Shown in pieces: positions 1-13,159 of a stretch of 64,000 nucleotides of DNA. The notes under the pieces are model-generated. The model was not told the DNA's origin. It saw only the letters and a list, made by a program, of their open reading frames with translations, and made no database searches. A program made the position numbers and the translations under genes. Origin of the DNA: Collybiopsis luxurians FD-317 M1 (Eukaryota > Basidiomycota > Agaricomycetes > Agaricales > Omphalotaceae); assembly GCA_000827265.1 (NCBI GenBank), contig KN834793.1:75753-139752 (forward strand). Direction: 5' to 3'. Every line of letters starts with the position of its first letter. Positions within the stretch are counted from its first letter, which is position 1.

Positions 1-1641
1 AGACGGCAAGCAGGGCGGGATCGGAGGTGTTCGTCTTCGTTAAGATTAAACTCAGGCTGTGAAAATGATTGGTGAGGAAGTGCCAGATGTGAAATGAGAG
101 GCTGCATAATTCGTGCTCACCTGTATGCTTCGTACCCAATTCTAGACAAAATCAGCACGAATGCAACTCCGGCCCACAGAATGATTCGCATGGAAGAGTC
201 CATCTCTCCCGTCTCTGTAGCAAATCCACGACGAGCAACAATGTTGATCAATGGTAAAGTAGCAAAGACTACGGGCCACGATGCGATAGTAATGGTATAC
301 AGGGCCGTGGCCTCCACGCGCTTCAACATGACTGGCATGATAAAGAGCTGTAAGGCCAAGTACACGACACCACAGGCTGACAACGCGAGGCCGATCGCTG
401 AAGACTGAGAAAAAAACTCGAGAAAGGATCAAAGATGAGGACTGGAGGACCCACTGAAAGTGATAGACCTCCGCGCTCAATAGGCGAGTAACAGAGTAGC
501 AGAAAAATAAAATCAAAGGCGTATGCGTTTACATTGAACGAAAAGGCACTGATTGTCAAGGACCAGATGATTGGAATGGAAAATAGCTGCTTTAAACTAG
601 TATCGCATTCGCCTGAGAATACTTCGTCGGAGATGTCCTCAGCTGGCCGCTTTCGGAATGACTATCAAGATGGAATGTGAGACGTATGTTCTGAGAGCAT
701 TCAGCACACATCTACGCACTTCCTTCAGGTAGAGGTATGCAAGAAGTGTACATAGCAACGTCAACAATCCTGAAGCCAAGCCAGGGAGGAAGTACGGGTG
801 CCTGCTGAAAATCGAATTCTGAAAGACAGAGCCGTATTTTCTTGCTGGATTAGACAACATGGCGCCAATGAATGGTCTTAGCGTTGAGTTAAATTTTGAT
901 AGTGAAGATAGATAAACTTCAGAGTTATACGTACCCGGCTATGCTTCCGATAGGCCATGCCAGGGCGTAGATAGGGAAGACTACCGCTTGGTTTGAGTCT
1001 GGAAGTGGTCAGAAAGCTTATTCTTATCGTCACTGGCAGACTTTACCATCGCTCAGGTCGCCGACGACAGATGGTACCACTGAAGCAGTCCCACCAAAGA
1101 CTCCCCCTGATGAGTGATGTCAGTAAAGCTTTCAAGTACGTGAAAGGACTGGATGGACCAATGATACGGGAAATCAAAAGTTCTGCCAGAGAAGTTGAGA
1201 TACCAAGGTACATCGTCGACAAAGCTACGCCAATAGTGCCAACCAAAATGACGGGTTTGCGCCCGACTCTATCTAAGCAACATCAGAGCAACAGAGTCGA
1301 GACATATTCTTATGCGCACTAGATAACCTGGACCAGTAATAAGTCGTCAATAACTGGGTAAGCCCAAAGACTGAATCTAAAAGACCACTGTAGAATCCCG
1401 CCTGCGAAGGTTCCTTTGTCAAACGTAGCGACAAGATAAACTGGTTAATGTAGGGCCACATTTGAGTAGAGAGCAACGAGTCAGTAAATCGTATGACGCA
1501 AATGATAGCCAACTGAAGCTTGGGCAAGGGCGTAGCGGGTTTGATGTAGCGAGCTCGACCTTCTGGGTCCTTGTGCACCTCATCTAACAGAGGGGTGCAT
1601 TCGTCTAACATTCGAGGTGAACCGGGATGTGATGCAGGCAT
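1..1641 (-). CDS. MFS transporter, partial (3' end outside window)
   Basis: This is a membrane transporter of the major facilitator superfamily, tetracycline/multidrug-like, and its substrate cannot be read from the sequence. I chose the ATG at 1641 (MPASHPGS...); an in-frame ATG at 1611 (MLDECTPLLDE) is an alternative. The acidic 'ECTPLLDE' N-terminus followed by a first membrane helix (IICVIRFTDSLL) is common in fungal members. The loop-2/3 signature DRVGRKPV lies near 1245-1272, just after a splice junction. Later exons carry NQAVVFPIYALAWPIGSIAG, a helix near 700-860 and C-terminal helices near 120-390. The last visible exon starts after an acceptor near 55 (SLILTKTN...) and runs off the left edge. 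At least five short introns interrupt the gene. The family call is secure; the exact exon borders are less so. Confidence 0.85.
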
Positions 1642-2991
1642 TCCAGCGAGATGGAAGTAGTCTCTGGTAAAGGGCCTTCTGTATGGGTGGAACAGAAAGG
1701 TAAAAGTGGGCCGCTGAAGGGCTTGTTCGATTCTTAGAAGATCATGACAGTAGGCCAAGTTAGGTATATACTCAAAGGCCGGTAAAAGCCTAAAGAGTCA
1801 TGAAATGAAGGTGTCACTGTCAGTAGTAGTTCGGCAGAGCATGTGATTAGTGACTCACCCAACGCGACGCGCGTCCTAGCGCGCTCGCACCAAGCTCGCT
1901 CGTAAATATCATCCATAGCGGAAGAATATTACCACGGTCACAAAGGAAATTGTAACAAAACCTCTATTCGATGAATGTAGATCAGAAAGATATCCAACTG
2001 TATGTAATAAAACAACGTGAGAAATATATAACAGGGGGACAATTTTTTTTGGATGCGATGTTGACTTTCGACGAGAGAGGAGGAGACGTAGGAAAGGAGG
2101 AAGGAAAACTTTGTAGTGAGGTCGAGACAAGTGGAATTCGGGTGATTTCGACAGCAAGGCAAGATAGCGAGGACACCAGGGAGAAAAAAAAGGTTTAGCT
2201 AGACACAGATGAAACAAAGAATGTACGGGAACTAACAGCGAAAGAGGAAAGAAAGAATCGCTCCAAAATAAATAAAGGAATAGATATGTATATAGACAAA
2301 AGGGAATGGAGGAGGGGGCTCGAAGCGACATTTGTAGCTGGGCGAGGGAATCAAGTTGACACTTGATAGAAAGGAAGGTTTCCAAGAAGGAAGAGAATCG
2401 CCGCCAATTAGCTAACGCGCGTCTGCTTAATTCGGTCGACAAGAGATCGGCGGAAGCAGTGGAAGGAAGAAAATGGGACGAATACGGAATGTCCAGGCTC
2501 CGAAACTCCGCAACAGAAGAAATATACACGAGAAACCATGAATGAACGACCGGGAAAAATATAAAGAACGAGGCTCCGCAAAGAATGTATGTGCTTTTGA
2601 ATAAGAAAATCATAGGAAGAATATAGACAAAGAAACATATATAACCTCAAGGAAAGAGTAAGTCTAGAACACGGCTGATACAAGGAAGGTATAACATGGC
2701 ATGGGTAACAGAAAACATGCCACTATAAAAAATCAAAACGAACCGTCCTTTTTTTCATAGTCCAAGAAATTTTTGGAAAAGATCATGATACTTGGTACAA
2801 GTACGGGGAAGGGAATCATCTGTGCATAAAAGCTTGATTTCTTTATTCTTTGGAAAAGAGAACGAGAATTCGATCCAAATGGCAGGCAGTAGTCGAGGTG
2901 GGAAGAAGGAAAAATGTATGTCCGTCAGAGGTTCTTTGGGCTCCGCGGGGCTTTTCGTCTATAGTTTTTGTTTGTTGGAATTCCACCGCAG
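1642..2991. other. Intergenic region, no gene recognised
   Basis: This is the spacer between the MFS start and the 3' end of the HSF-type gene. It is purine-rich on the plus strand from about 2040 to 2700. Long open frames on the minus strand here are low-complexity (Phe/Leu/Ser) products of that bias and show no domain or splice pattern. It probably contains the MFS promoter and the 3' UTR of the next gene. Confidence 0.5.
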
Positions 2992-5922
2992 CTACCGCCC
3001 CTGGCCTTGTACGTTCCCAGGCACTGTCTGGACGCCACCCATTCCACCAACTCCATTCAGTCCGGCTCTTGGCATGGATATACTCGGGATCAGACCTCGC
3101 TGCTGGAGATGGTTTTGACCATAAGGGCTGCCCCCGTGCGGAGGGTTAAGTGTGCCGAGTCCGCTGCCGCTCCTTGGACGTCCAACACCCCATCCCTGCG
3201 GTGCACCGACCGACGAAGAGGAAGCAGAGAGATGCTGTTGATGATAAAGAGGAGCAGAGTCACTTCTGGCGCGCGTAGAAAGGCGTTTGGGATTCTCCGG
3301 AGGAGAAAGGGAAGCATTGCTGAGGGACAAGTTCAATGAGTGACTGCTCATGTTGCTCTCGATGCTGAGCAGAGAGTCAGACGAGGTTGATCCGCTATTC
3401 AATCCTCCAACATTAATCATCGAAGGATTGTTCATGCTTCCCAGGGCGCCAGGACCCATGCCCATAGCCATCCCAGACATGCTTCCAAAAGCACTGTTCA
3501 TCAGCATCTCTTGTTCATGCGCGCTAGAAGGCGCAGTATCTGAAACGCTCATCCGCTGTCTCTTCGTACTTCCTCGGCCTGTGACGGTCTGAGAACCTGG
3601 CTCGTCCCCTGGTCCATCTCCGTGGCGCGCAGATAGCCCGTTGGCACCAGTTTCATCTGGACTATGTCCATCTCCGCTCGAGCCCGTCATGTTTACACTC
3701 ACACTCGAGCTAGACGCAGAGTTGAGACCATCACCCGGGTGACCGGCGGGAGTCATTTCATCAAACATATCCAAATTCATATCTCGTTCTGCCGCAGAGT
3801 TCGGGCCGGTGCCGTTTGGAGAACCACTCCTGGAGGAATCGAATGGCGGATGGCCTTGCAGGTGGGGAAAGGAGTGATTTCGACCTAGCGATGGGTGCTG
3901 CTGGTGCCCAGGGTGTCCTTGCTGAGAAAACGACTGATGGATATTGGCTCCAAACTCGGGGGCCGTCGGACTCGAGCCAGGAGAGGCAAAAGTGAAGGGA
4001 CTGTGACTAATGTTGTTCTGAGCATGACCGTGCCCGAGAACACTGACTGGAGCAGGGAATCGGGGTGCGGAAGATGCCGTTGGCGAGGTGATATAAATAT
4101 TTGGACTAGAAGGACTGTTGGCTGAACCGGCGCCACCCATATTGATTGAGTTGTGCATACCGGCACTGGAGCCCGTACCAATGTTGCTCATTGAGGCGCC
4201 GGGAGCCATGACATCCGGTGATGAGTCCAGAAGGTCCACCGGAAAGGGCGGCACTAAAATTTTCATCAGCAAATTGAACGGTAAACAAAACTGATCGGCA
4301 CTTGACCCGCTCAACAGGGCGGTCTTTGAGCAGAACCAAGCAGACTTACAACTCCCTGAGAATCCTTTTCCAACCACGTCCCAAACTGTTCTGAGCAGCC
4401 CCATGATTCGCTCGTTTTTCCGTCTTTCAGCCATCAGCACCTCCCACATCCTGCGGTTATCTTCTCGCATTGATCCAAGTTGAGCGGCGACCTTTTTGAA
4501 AAACGGAAGCCGACCTTCCGTTAGTTGATTCTTCAAATTTTTTTTACCGTGAAGCTTACCTCCCCGGGCAACTCGACTCTTGCTCTAATGCTTTCTGGGC
4601 CAACGCCGCCGATGCCACCTTGTCCTTCCAACAAAGCCTTACGCTTTATCTCATCAAGTAAATCGGGTCGGCCGCGAAGGAACTTGTGATGTGAAAACTC
4701 CCATGTCTGCGAAAACAAAAGATTGTTCATCAAGGGGTTGAGTCCACCAAGGAACAGACAGAGAACCGAAACAGTCGGGATCAAAAAGCGGTAGCGAGGT
4801 CCAATTGTAGAGCAGAGAAAGAGGATGCCCCAATTCAAGTAAACGGAAGTCGAAAAATTGAGGATGAAAGCTCATTCGTCAGCTGCAGTTCGGAATTTAA
4901 GCGAGAAAGACGGCGCTTGCCTGAGCATCTGAACTAGTCCTTTGTGCGCGTGGAGTACGGTTGATTTTATGAAAGCCATACATGTTCAGCTGACGGACGA
5001 AGGAAGAGAACTGCCGATGAAAAACACGAATTAGAGGGCTGGCAGACGGGGAATTAGAGGGGATCAATTTACGTTGTTATGTTTAAAATGACTTCCTAAA
5101 ATGCTTCTACTGAACTCGCCGACATTTGAAACGACAAACGAGGTACCGTGTTCGGTCCAAGATATAAAATGTGCGGATTTGGCGTCGTTTATCATCCTGT
5201 GTAATTGTTTGAGGAGAGGTCAGTAGAATGAACGGTTTCACTTACTGATACAGCTTGGTCACAAAGTTATTCGTTGGCATAGGTTTGCCCAACAAACCCA
5301 TTCCAGCATTTCCATGACTGGAACCTATCCTTCCTGTACCCAATACAGAATTCATATTTCCCTCCTCGCCACTGCCTCCTGAACCGCTACCTCCTCCGTC
5401 TATAGGACTTGTACCCCCGCTAGGCGTTATACTTCCTCTACTGTCGGCTGCGCTCATGGGTAATGCGCTTGGAGGGGCACTGGTCAATGCACTGTTGGGT
5501 GGGGCATCGGGGTCGTACTTTTCGTACTTTGGCTCGTGGTATTTGTCGTACTTGTCATAATCAAGGTCTAGATCCATTGAGCGTGGAATGTCTTCCTCCA
5601 AGAGAGGAGTGGCTGAACCAGAGACCATGGAACCTGCAGTGCCCATCACCGTTGTTGATAGCGACGGCAGCGATGGCGGGTGGTTCGATGTGAAGCTTCG
5701 TTTCCTCGACGGAGGAACACTTGGACTGGGATTGTGAGAGCTTGGATTCGACACTGATGTCGAAATGCGCAGACCAAATGGCCGTTCAGGGTGATGGCCG
5801 TGTGAGCCGGGTGCAGAAGAAGCAGGATTTACGCTGAGGCCAGAGAGATTTCGTGAAAGATGTGACAAATGAGCTGGGGGAGGCAATGAATGAGGAGGAT
5901 GGTCATCGTATGGACTGTCCAT
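2992..5922 (-). CDS. HSF-type DNA-binding transcription factor
   Basis: This is a nuclear regulator of the heat-shock-factor family. The six-exon model (5922-5246, 5196-5073, 5010-4921, 4706-4560, 4491-4350, 4253-2992) is in phase throughout and gives 813 aa. A Ser/Pro-rich N-terminus of about 215 residues precedes the winged-helix domain (about 220-320). That domain shows FVTKLYQMIND, FISWTEHGTSFVV, FKHNNFSSFVRQLNMYGFHK and TWEFSHHKFLRG, the recognition core of HSF domains. Basic KRK and a hydrophobic heptad stretch (VAAQLGSMREDNRRMWEVLM) follow, consistent with the oligomerisation helix. The remaining roughly 420 residues are low-complexity Ser/Gly/Asn, typical of activation regions. There is no Skn7-type receiver domain. 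The third intron (4707-4920) starts with GC rather than GT. Whether it is the Hsf1 orthologue or an Sfl1/Mga1-like member cannot be decided here. Confidence 0.93.
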
Positions 5923-8900
5923 TGTAACTTTTTTGAAGGACTCTTGATGGCGGAACTACGCCAATTCCAGTGTGATACAGGTTCTTTTCACGGTGGTACG
6001 CGATGAAAAGACCTGTTTAATAACGGAGAGAACAAATATTAAATCTTATCCAGACGAATATTTGTTCCTGCACGGTATTCCACGACAGAAACTTTGGCTT
6101 CTCACTCCGATTTGGACTGTAGAATTTCGAGCTGATTGTAGAACAGAGCACACCGTGAAAGCCCAGCTTGTAGCTCCGGAGAAAAGGAATGAAAACGAAA
6201 AAAATGCTGACAGCGAGCGCTGGCAGTAGCTGGCGGCTTGGAATGGAATGTGAAGAGGTGCAGGTACGTCCCGATCATTGGTCCCCCACCCATTTTGGTC
6301 ATGTGCTTTAATTTTTCGACGGAGATACCCAACCAGATACGGTAGTCTATACACCGCACCGACTACTCTTCAATTAAATTCAATCGTAATTTTCCATTTC
6401 TTTGTATTTTTCTTTCAGCTTCTTCTCTTCCACAGGCCCTCTGACCAAAATATCTTTGAAAAAAGGCCTTTGTGACTGATGTGACCACCGCCGTGTAGAA
6501 CGGCCGGTGATAAATACCACCGTTCAACGCTTAAAATGGGAGCTTTCAAGTCAGACGCTCCTCCGGACGCTATTTCATTAATTCACGCATATCGTCCCTA
6601 CAACCCCAGAATTTAATCAACAAGGCGGCCGACGATATACACATGCATATGCGCAATTTTTAATTTTACCTCAATTTCCCCCCTCCTTCCAGGTGGCTGT
6701 TAAACGAGTCGAACAAATAATCAACCTCCTCCCCCCCCAGCGTTTAACGCTCAAAGTAAGCCCAAAACAGTCTTTGACTCCATTCGTTTAAATGATTTGA
6801 ATGTATTTGACCATAAGTGATCGTTGACAGAGAGCACCTCATTCAAACCTCGGACAACGGTACTTTGGTAGACTTACCCTAAACCAGTAATGTGTAGAGT
6901 CTCCATGCCTTCTGCCCGCCGAAAATCGGTTTCCAGTAACCTCCAGTCACTTGGAAACTTTAGACCGAGGGCTGACTGACAGATGGATATCCGCCAAGAT
7001 TGGTATTAACAGCTCACGGCGAGGGCGGGATTTCTTAATGCACATGGGTCCACCATTTGTTTCAATCCCAACAAAGACGGTTTCAGTTTTTTCCTGTTTT
7101 TATGGCCTCTATTTACTTGCATACAGTTAAACGAGGTATCACTCTGATACTCTGTGATAATTTATGATCAAGTGCTCGGATACGCGCGCGTCTGGATCAT
7201 ATCCGCCTCCACGCTCATGCGGAGCTCGAGTGTTCCCCGGTGCGCAGGTGGTTTCCAATTTCTGACCACCTAAAACTCTATCTTCCGTCCTATGCGTTAC
7301 TACTTATTCAAAAGCTGCAAGCTGGTCACCATGCCAGTAGGCAACTGATAGGACGTTGCGCTAGCGCTGGGCGTAGTATTGCCTTGGTAATAATGAATGT
7401 ATTAGTATTACTTATTTGCTAGGAGCTTTTTCAATCCACCAACCATGACTCGCCTTTGCTCAGGTGCAACTTAATGAAGCCACATCCTATATCCTATCCT
7501 GACTACCTAATTTAACCCCCAAAAGCGCAGCTGAGCGTCTTCCACAAGGTAAAGTATTACGAATTCCGCCTGTATCATAATATTGCATTATGGCCGGTAC
7601 CGGGGTCGGATCCGCGCACATACTGTAGGCCCGTGAGATCCGAAATGGAGATAATGAAAAGCATCCGTTACGCGTACGGACTTTATCACGACGAGAAGAT
7701 AGGTTAAATGGATTCTGGACCTCGTCTCTGAAGCTCTAGCGTGCCGAGGATGTGAGCTCGTATAATGAGGTCCAGAAGGATCGATACGCGTTCATCTCAC
7801 AGTCTCCGTGAGCCACATCTAACTAGCCCATCGAAAATAATCTTCTTGGTATTAAAAACGACTTCACCGAGACTTTGCCAAGCAAGAAAATTGTAGGGAC
7901 GAATATTTGCGTGTCAAAGACGGCGAGTATGTAGTACGCTCCTTAAACTTAAAAACCTGAATATGCTTTTTCGTAGGTCAGGAGTTTCTTCTAGGCTCTA
8001 AATTGTTTGCTCCGACCTTGAGCTTGATCCTATCCGAGGAGCCTTCCATACAAGTCGGAAGAGAACTTGACTTTTTCGAATTTCTCTTGCCTTTCACTCC
8101 AATTTTCCTATGTATCCTCTTCACGGAAGTATTAACTGCTAAAAGCACGGCGACGACTCGGCGACAGGTTTACTCAGCTCCCTATACATTTTTGCGACCA
8201 CCGAAGTACTTGATATAGAGTGGGATATACAGATTCTTAGCCCGAAAGCTTCGGGGACGACTTGGTAGGCTTTTACAGGAACAACGTTCAGTACGTTGTA
8301 CATACTCTGGACCTGGACGAGACGCATCATCATCAACATCATGAACCATCCTACCCACTGTGTAAACTTTGACTCGACTTGATAAATGGCTGGTGCTCTT
8401 CCATGACCGCTCAGCAAGGCCAATCCCCTCCAGATGTGAGATATATCTTCCGAAATGGCGTTAGTAGCTCCCCAAGAGAGGATCGCAAGAGACTTTCGAG
8501 GTACCTGATCAAGAAATTGACGGCCTTTGACTTTCATAATTCAATGTGACTCCTAGCATCACGGACCTCTCATCCGACTGACCATAGAAGCTTGCGCGCC
8601 AGTACTGTACTTAATTATGTACAGTTTCTCATTATCCAGTCCTATTCTTATCAAAGTCGCCTTTGCGCGTGTGGTGGCGGTGACTCTGCAAAGCTAGAAG
8701 ACCTAGAACATGACACAGGAGCTGATCTAGAGCTCGAACAAGCTTCAGAAGAAGGAAAATGTTTACTAGTTCGCTAGTACCCATGAACATTCAAGGGACT
8801 AGTACTGTATGACCTGTTTATACGCTGCGTAAAAAAAGATTGAAAGGCCTGAAAGAAGCTACAGCGATTAACATAACTCCTGGCCGTTTAGCCTGCCGTT

Positions 8901-11900
8901 AGATATATCTAATACTTATTAGGAGGAAGAAAGTACACCATCTGACCGGATCCCCTCCGTTTTGAATAGGAACGCTAACACTAACAGGTGGCACACGATG
9001 AGAGTATACACCTCATTATAGTTCAGATGAGAAGTATACATGAAGTTTTACATATACCAGGAAAGTAATGTGATTACAAGCAGATCGGTTCTTTGTACCC
9101 GTTGCCAGATAATGAGCACATTCGGGTTACATGCCGCCAAAATGTCGGAACGGTAAGGTTCGTTAAGGCTGATTATACAACCTGCACTGAATGCGTACAA
9201 TTTATCCGCGCACCGTTCGAACGAGATCATTATACACGTACACGGACATGGACACTTGCTCGCTGACATATGTGCGATTACTCGCGGCAGGCTTTCGTTA
9301 AAAGTGGAAGTGGGTATTCAGATAGGTTCCTGTGCGCAGACGGACGTCCTACACTAATAGCGATCAATGCTCGAAGTAAGAAACCATTTGATTACTGTGA
9401 TATTCAGTTTTATTCAAGTTCTCCAACTTGCCCGCTGTACACGTCGAAACCATCAGTAAAAGCAGTTCAGTTTGGACTGCCATAAATATAAGTCTGTAAT
9501 CCGAAATAAGGGTGGTAAAATAAGTATAGAACTGGAATAATTACAAGACAATGGCGGAATCTGAACAGTAAAGACTCCATCCGCATCTGAATACATACCA
9601 CACCATACCACGCACAGGCAGTGAATAGATTCGAACGGGTTTTTCCCAAAGTTGATAAGGAATCGCGGAAAGAAGGTGCATATCCGACCAGTGAAAGACG
9701 GCATTGCCATCCGCTGCCGTCTCTGAATGAGATCAAACAGAAGGGGGACCGAACTTCACTGCATGGAATCATGATGACTAGGCGGAGGAAGGAATTGGTA
9801 GAACAATCATACTATGCGTCAACACATGCAGCAATCATGATTATTCGCTGCCGCTCTTCACCAACTGACAAGCGGGAATCGCTAGACAGTAGAACTCGGC
9901 GGAGAAGATAGGCTTGAGAGTACTCTCTTTAAATTTATATGAGCCACAGCCAGCAGTGTAAGCGATAGGAAACTGGTTCAAATACTTGACTTTTGGCGCT
10001 TATAATAAGCGCCTTTGGAGGTAACGTCGATCGAAAAAGGAAACCGAAAAATCGCAATGCTCACCGTAGGTCTAGCAGCTGCCAGTCAAACCTAAAATAA
10101 CCCGACATCATTCATCGCGCTCGCAGTCAACCAATCGACACGACAAAGTTTTACGATCGGACATACCTAGGCTCATCTTCAAAGCTGCCCTTCACGTTCA
10201 AGTTCAAGGTTCTTGGGAACATTCCCACTAGTGAATGTTAATGTTTGGTTCCTCGAATGCCAGGGTGGACAAAAAGAACTCCACCGGCATGGGCAACTTT
10301 AGGAACGAACTTCGCCACCGTATCGGTTCTCATATACATGTACACAATCATGACCTATCCTTACCCACCGATCCAATATCAATGAATCAAAGAATCAAGA
10401 AAATAATGATAATAATTCGTTCAAAAAGAAGGCGGCAAACCTCTCCTTCAAATTAGTTATGTAGATAATGTCCTGTCATGTCCATATTCCCTCCTGTCGG
10501 TCATCGTGGGTAAGAGGGATTTGATCCCACCTTTGAAGTCGTATAACGCTCATGGTTTAGCCTACATGGGCAGCCAGCTCGTCTCTGATATAGGCTGCAT
10601 AACGTCTCCGTAGTAAACAGGACTCGGAGCCTTGCTGAAACTTGCTAGGATCCCGTGCGCTGACGACTGGAGGGCCCTGGACTTGTCAGAGCTTTGACGC
10701 GTTTATGCCATGTTGATTAATTACCGACTGATGACTGGCATAAGGTGCAATAAAATATCAAAGGATGACCTCAAAGCTGTGGAAAGGCGTTAGTTCTTTG
10801 CGCGCATAATTAATGCCACAAATGCCACAGAAGATAGAGTACATATATACATACCCACGTCACTTTGAGAAGTGAATATGTAAGAGAAAACGAGTGAAAT
10901 AAAGGAGCAAGAGATGCGAGCAGGAAGAACCTTGTTGCTGTGTGGCTAATAGCCCATTCGTCTGCGGTATATTTGCTAATGAGAAATGAACGAACGGTGC
11001 TTCGACAAGGATGTAGGATTCTCATCGCACCGAATTGCGAACTTCTGTCGCCAACCAAGACTTTGTCTAACCGAATATTCAACGACTGACCCGCTCAGGG
11101 TGGCGTAATGTTCTTGGCGACGTTGCCTGATTTATTAACTTGTAGGATTGGCTTGTACAATAATCTCCAAAAACTCACTCGAATTCCTTTTCCCCGCACG
11201 CTTAAAATGCCGATTTCAGAAAGGTCAACAAAGCACAGCGAGGACAACGACTTGAACACCCGAAAACGCAATCCGCTTTTATCATCTCTGAATTGTGGTG
11301 ATTAATCGAAAGACCCTGCTCAGTGCAGAAATTTCGGAACAAATTCGTTGGTCTAGTATTAAGCAAAGCGGCAAACCTTGTTGGACAAGTCGAAGATGGG
11401 CTGATAATGATTTCTGTAAATTTGAGTTCTCGTGAGACGTTAGCGGCTAGCATAGCGAACAAGCAGTGAAATGGTTTAGTGTGAATAATCGAGACAGTTT
11501 GCTCGAAGATTGTCAAATACGGGATCCAACCTACGGGCCAAGCGACTCAGCGTTGCAATCGCTTATCGTACATTCGTGATACTGCCGGTGCTGCTGGTAT
11601 GAGAGATCGAGAACGAAAGCGGCTGCGCCGTTCCTGTGGCTGCCGTACATACATGTAAAATCGGAGAATGCGAGGACAAAGTTCAGACTATAAAAAGACT
11701 GAGCGCCGGAATGTTGAAATACTTGAAAGGTTTGGTTGGGCCCCAAGAGCGTTAAAAGATCCGAACCTCAGGTAATTGGTCAATTAAGAAAGGTTGTGCG
11801 ACCAATCCCCAAATTACAGATTACAAAGTGTATTAGTGACTTCAAAACAAGTAGCTTACACAGGTAGTTTACAGACAGAGTCTTTGGGAAACGACAGCAA

Positions 11901-11984
11901 AGAGCATTACAGGTAGTCCACGATGATGCGTAAGAAGGGGTGACGCAGATTACAGAGCAAGACCCAAATGTTTGATAATGGGAG
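5923..11984. other. Six-kilobase gene-poor region
   Basis: I could not assemble a convincing spliced gene here on either strand. The first roughly 500 bases upstream of 5922 should hold the HSF-gene promoter. A 132-codon ATG-initiated open frame on the minus strand (8139-8537) is the longest candidate, but it has no recognisable domain. Other frames near 9.6 kb, 10.8-11.1 kb and 11.2-11.7 kb are short and unlike any family I know. The stretch may hold decayed genes, non-coding RNA or simple spacer. Confidence 0.5.
8139..8537 (-). CDS. Hypothetical protein, doubtful
   Basis: This is an uninterrupted frame of 132 codons starting at an ATG (MKVKGRQFLDQVPRK...). It has a Met-rich hydrophobic stretch (WFMMLMMMRLVQVQ) in the middle. 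I recognise no domain, no convincing splice partner and no paralog in the window. It could be a lineage-specific small protein, a fragment of a decayed gene or chance. Confidence 0.18.
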   Translation of the reverse strand: MKVKGRQFLDQVPRKSLAILSWGATNAISEDISHIWRGLALLSGHGRAPAIYQVESKFTQWVGWFMMLMMMRLVQVQSMYNVLNVVPVKAYQVVPEAFGLRICISHSISSTSVVAKMYRELSKPVAESSPCF

Positions 11985-12871
11985 TCATGAGATTGGTATC
12001 CGTCCGTTACCTTCTCGAGAAAGGTAGCTTGGATTGTGATCTGATTCTGGCTACGAAAGTAACGGAGTGAGTAGACCACAAAAATGCACGGTCGATAGGA
12101 GGGGATCTACCTCCACCGAGTACGGGCGGGTGCCATTTACCGTACTCCCATTAGGTTTTCCATTAGGTTGAGGTCTAGATCGAGGGTTGTCATGATGAAT
12201 GGTATGGTCGCGGGGAACGAGTTGAATAGGGATAGGAACTGATTCTCTAGGTGGTTCAGAATCGATATCCATGCCATGAGGTCGGTTATGATAATTGTCA
12301 CGCTCAGGTCTGTCGAGGGTCGCAGAAGGAGCAGGGGGGGTGGTGGGCATAAGAGATTCAAGGAGAAGACTGTACATATGATGATTAGAGTGAAAAGAAG
12401 ACGGAGTCCTGCGACGTACTCTATTTCCTCCTGGAGTTTTTTTATCTTTGAATTTGCCGTTTCCAAGTCTTGCTGATAACCTTGTTGTTGCTATATATTG
12501 GGTTGAGAAAGAATAAACGGAAGTGAACGAACTAAACTCACCGCCATGACATGTTCGTATTTGTCTCGCAAGGCCGTGAACCTAGAGATCATATTACTCG
12601 CCTAGCTCAGTCCCCAACACGGAAGTGGGTACAAACTTGTCCTTATAACGCGTAGTTCGTACGGTCTGACCAAACAATGGCGGATAAGACGTAAAGTGGC
12701 GTCAAATGAGCCCGGAACGTCGAGAAACGGAATTTCGAAGCTAACCTTGACGCCCTTCTCTTCGCTACCGTGATTTACTTTTTCCTTCGTACTGAGAGAC
12801 GTATCTTTTTCCTTATTTTTTTCGCCGCGATTATTCCTGAGGTTTCGCGGGGCAGGAGGACTGGTCTCCAT
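11985..12871 (-). CDS. Small coiled-coil protein, function unknown
   Basis: The five-exon model (12871-12663, 12596-12542, 12490-12420, 12369-12111, 12050-11985) is fully in phase and predicts 219 aa. The N-terminus is polar and charged (NRGEKNKEKD). Residues about 75-120 form a clear coiled coil (RFTALRDKYEHVMA, then YQQDLETANSKIKKLQEEID, then LLLESL). The C-terminal half is Pro/Arg/Asn-rich and probably disordered (RPERDNYHNRPHGMDIDSE). The layout (basic tail, central 'KY...KIKKLQEE' helix, disordered tail) recalls small subunits of chromatin complexes such as INO80-F-like proteins, but that is only a resemblance. The first acceptor (GGCGAG) is weak, so the end of exon 1 is the least certain part. 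Confidence 0.6.
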
Positions 12872-13159
12872 CGCTGCTCGTAGTGAAAATGACGAAGAAG
12901 GAGTTTTGGGCGAAAAAGGAAACAGTAAGGTCAAGATTTCTGAATCGAATCAATAGCTGCCGTAACCATGCCGGCATCCCGAATTTCGGTAATTCCACCT
13001 CGTCGCCGAAAATTTTCCCTTCCCGATATTCGACCTAGCCCAGGATCAGTCTCGAGGGCTAATCCTGTACATCAAGGCCACTTTGATACTAGGTATCCAG
13101 ATTCTTTAAGCAATTTTTAGTCATTAGAACCAGAATGAACCTTTCCTCGTCTCCCGGGA

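Noticed and set aside
1909..2613. Long minus-strand open frame of 234 codons
   Set aside because: Low-complexity Phe/Leu/Ser composition caused by a purine-rich opposite strand; overlapping frames are also open, and no domain is seen.
10490..10560. Possible tRNA-like stretch with GGGATTTGATCCC
   Set aside because: It does not fold into a cloverleaf and lacks A-box and B-box consensus; no tRNA was found in the window.
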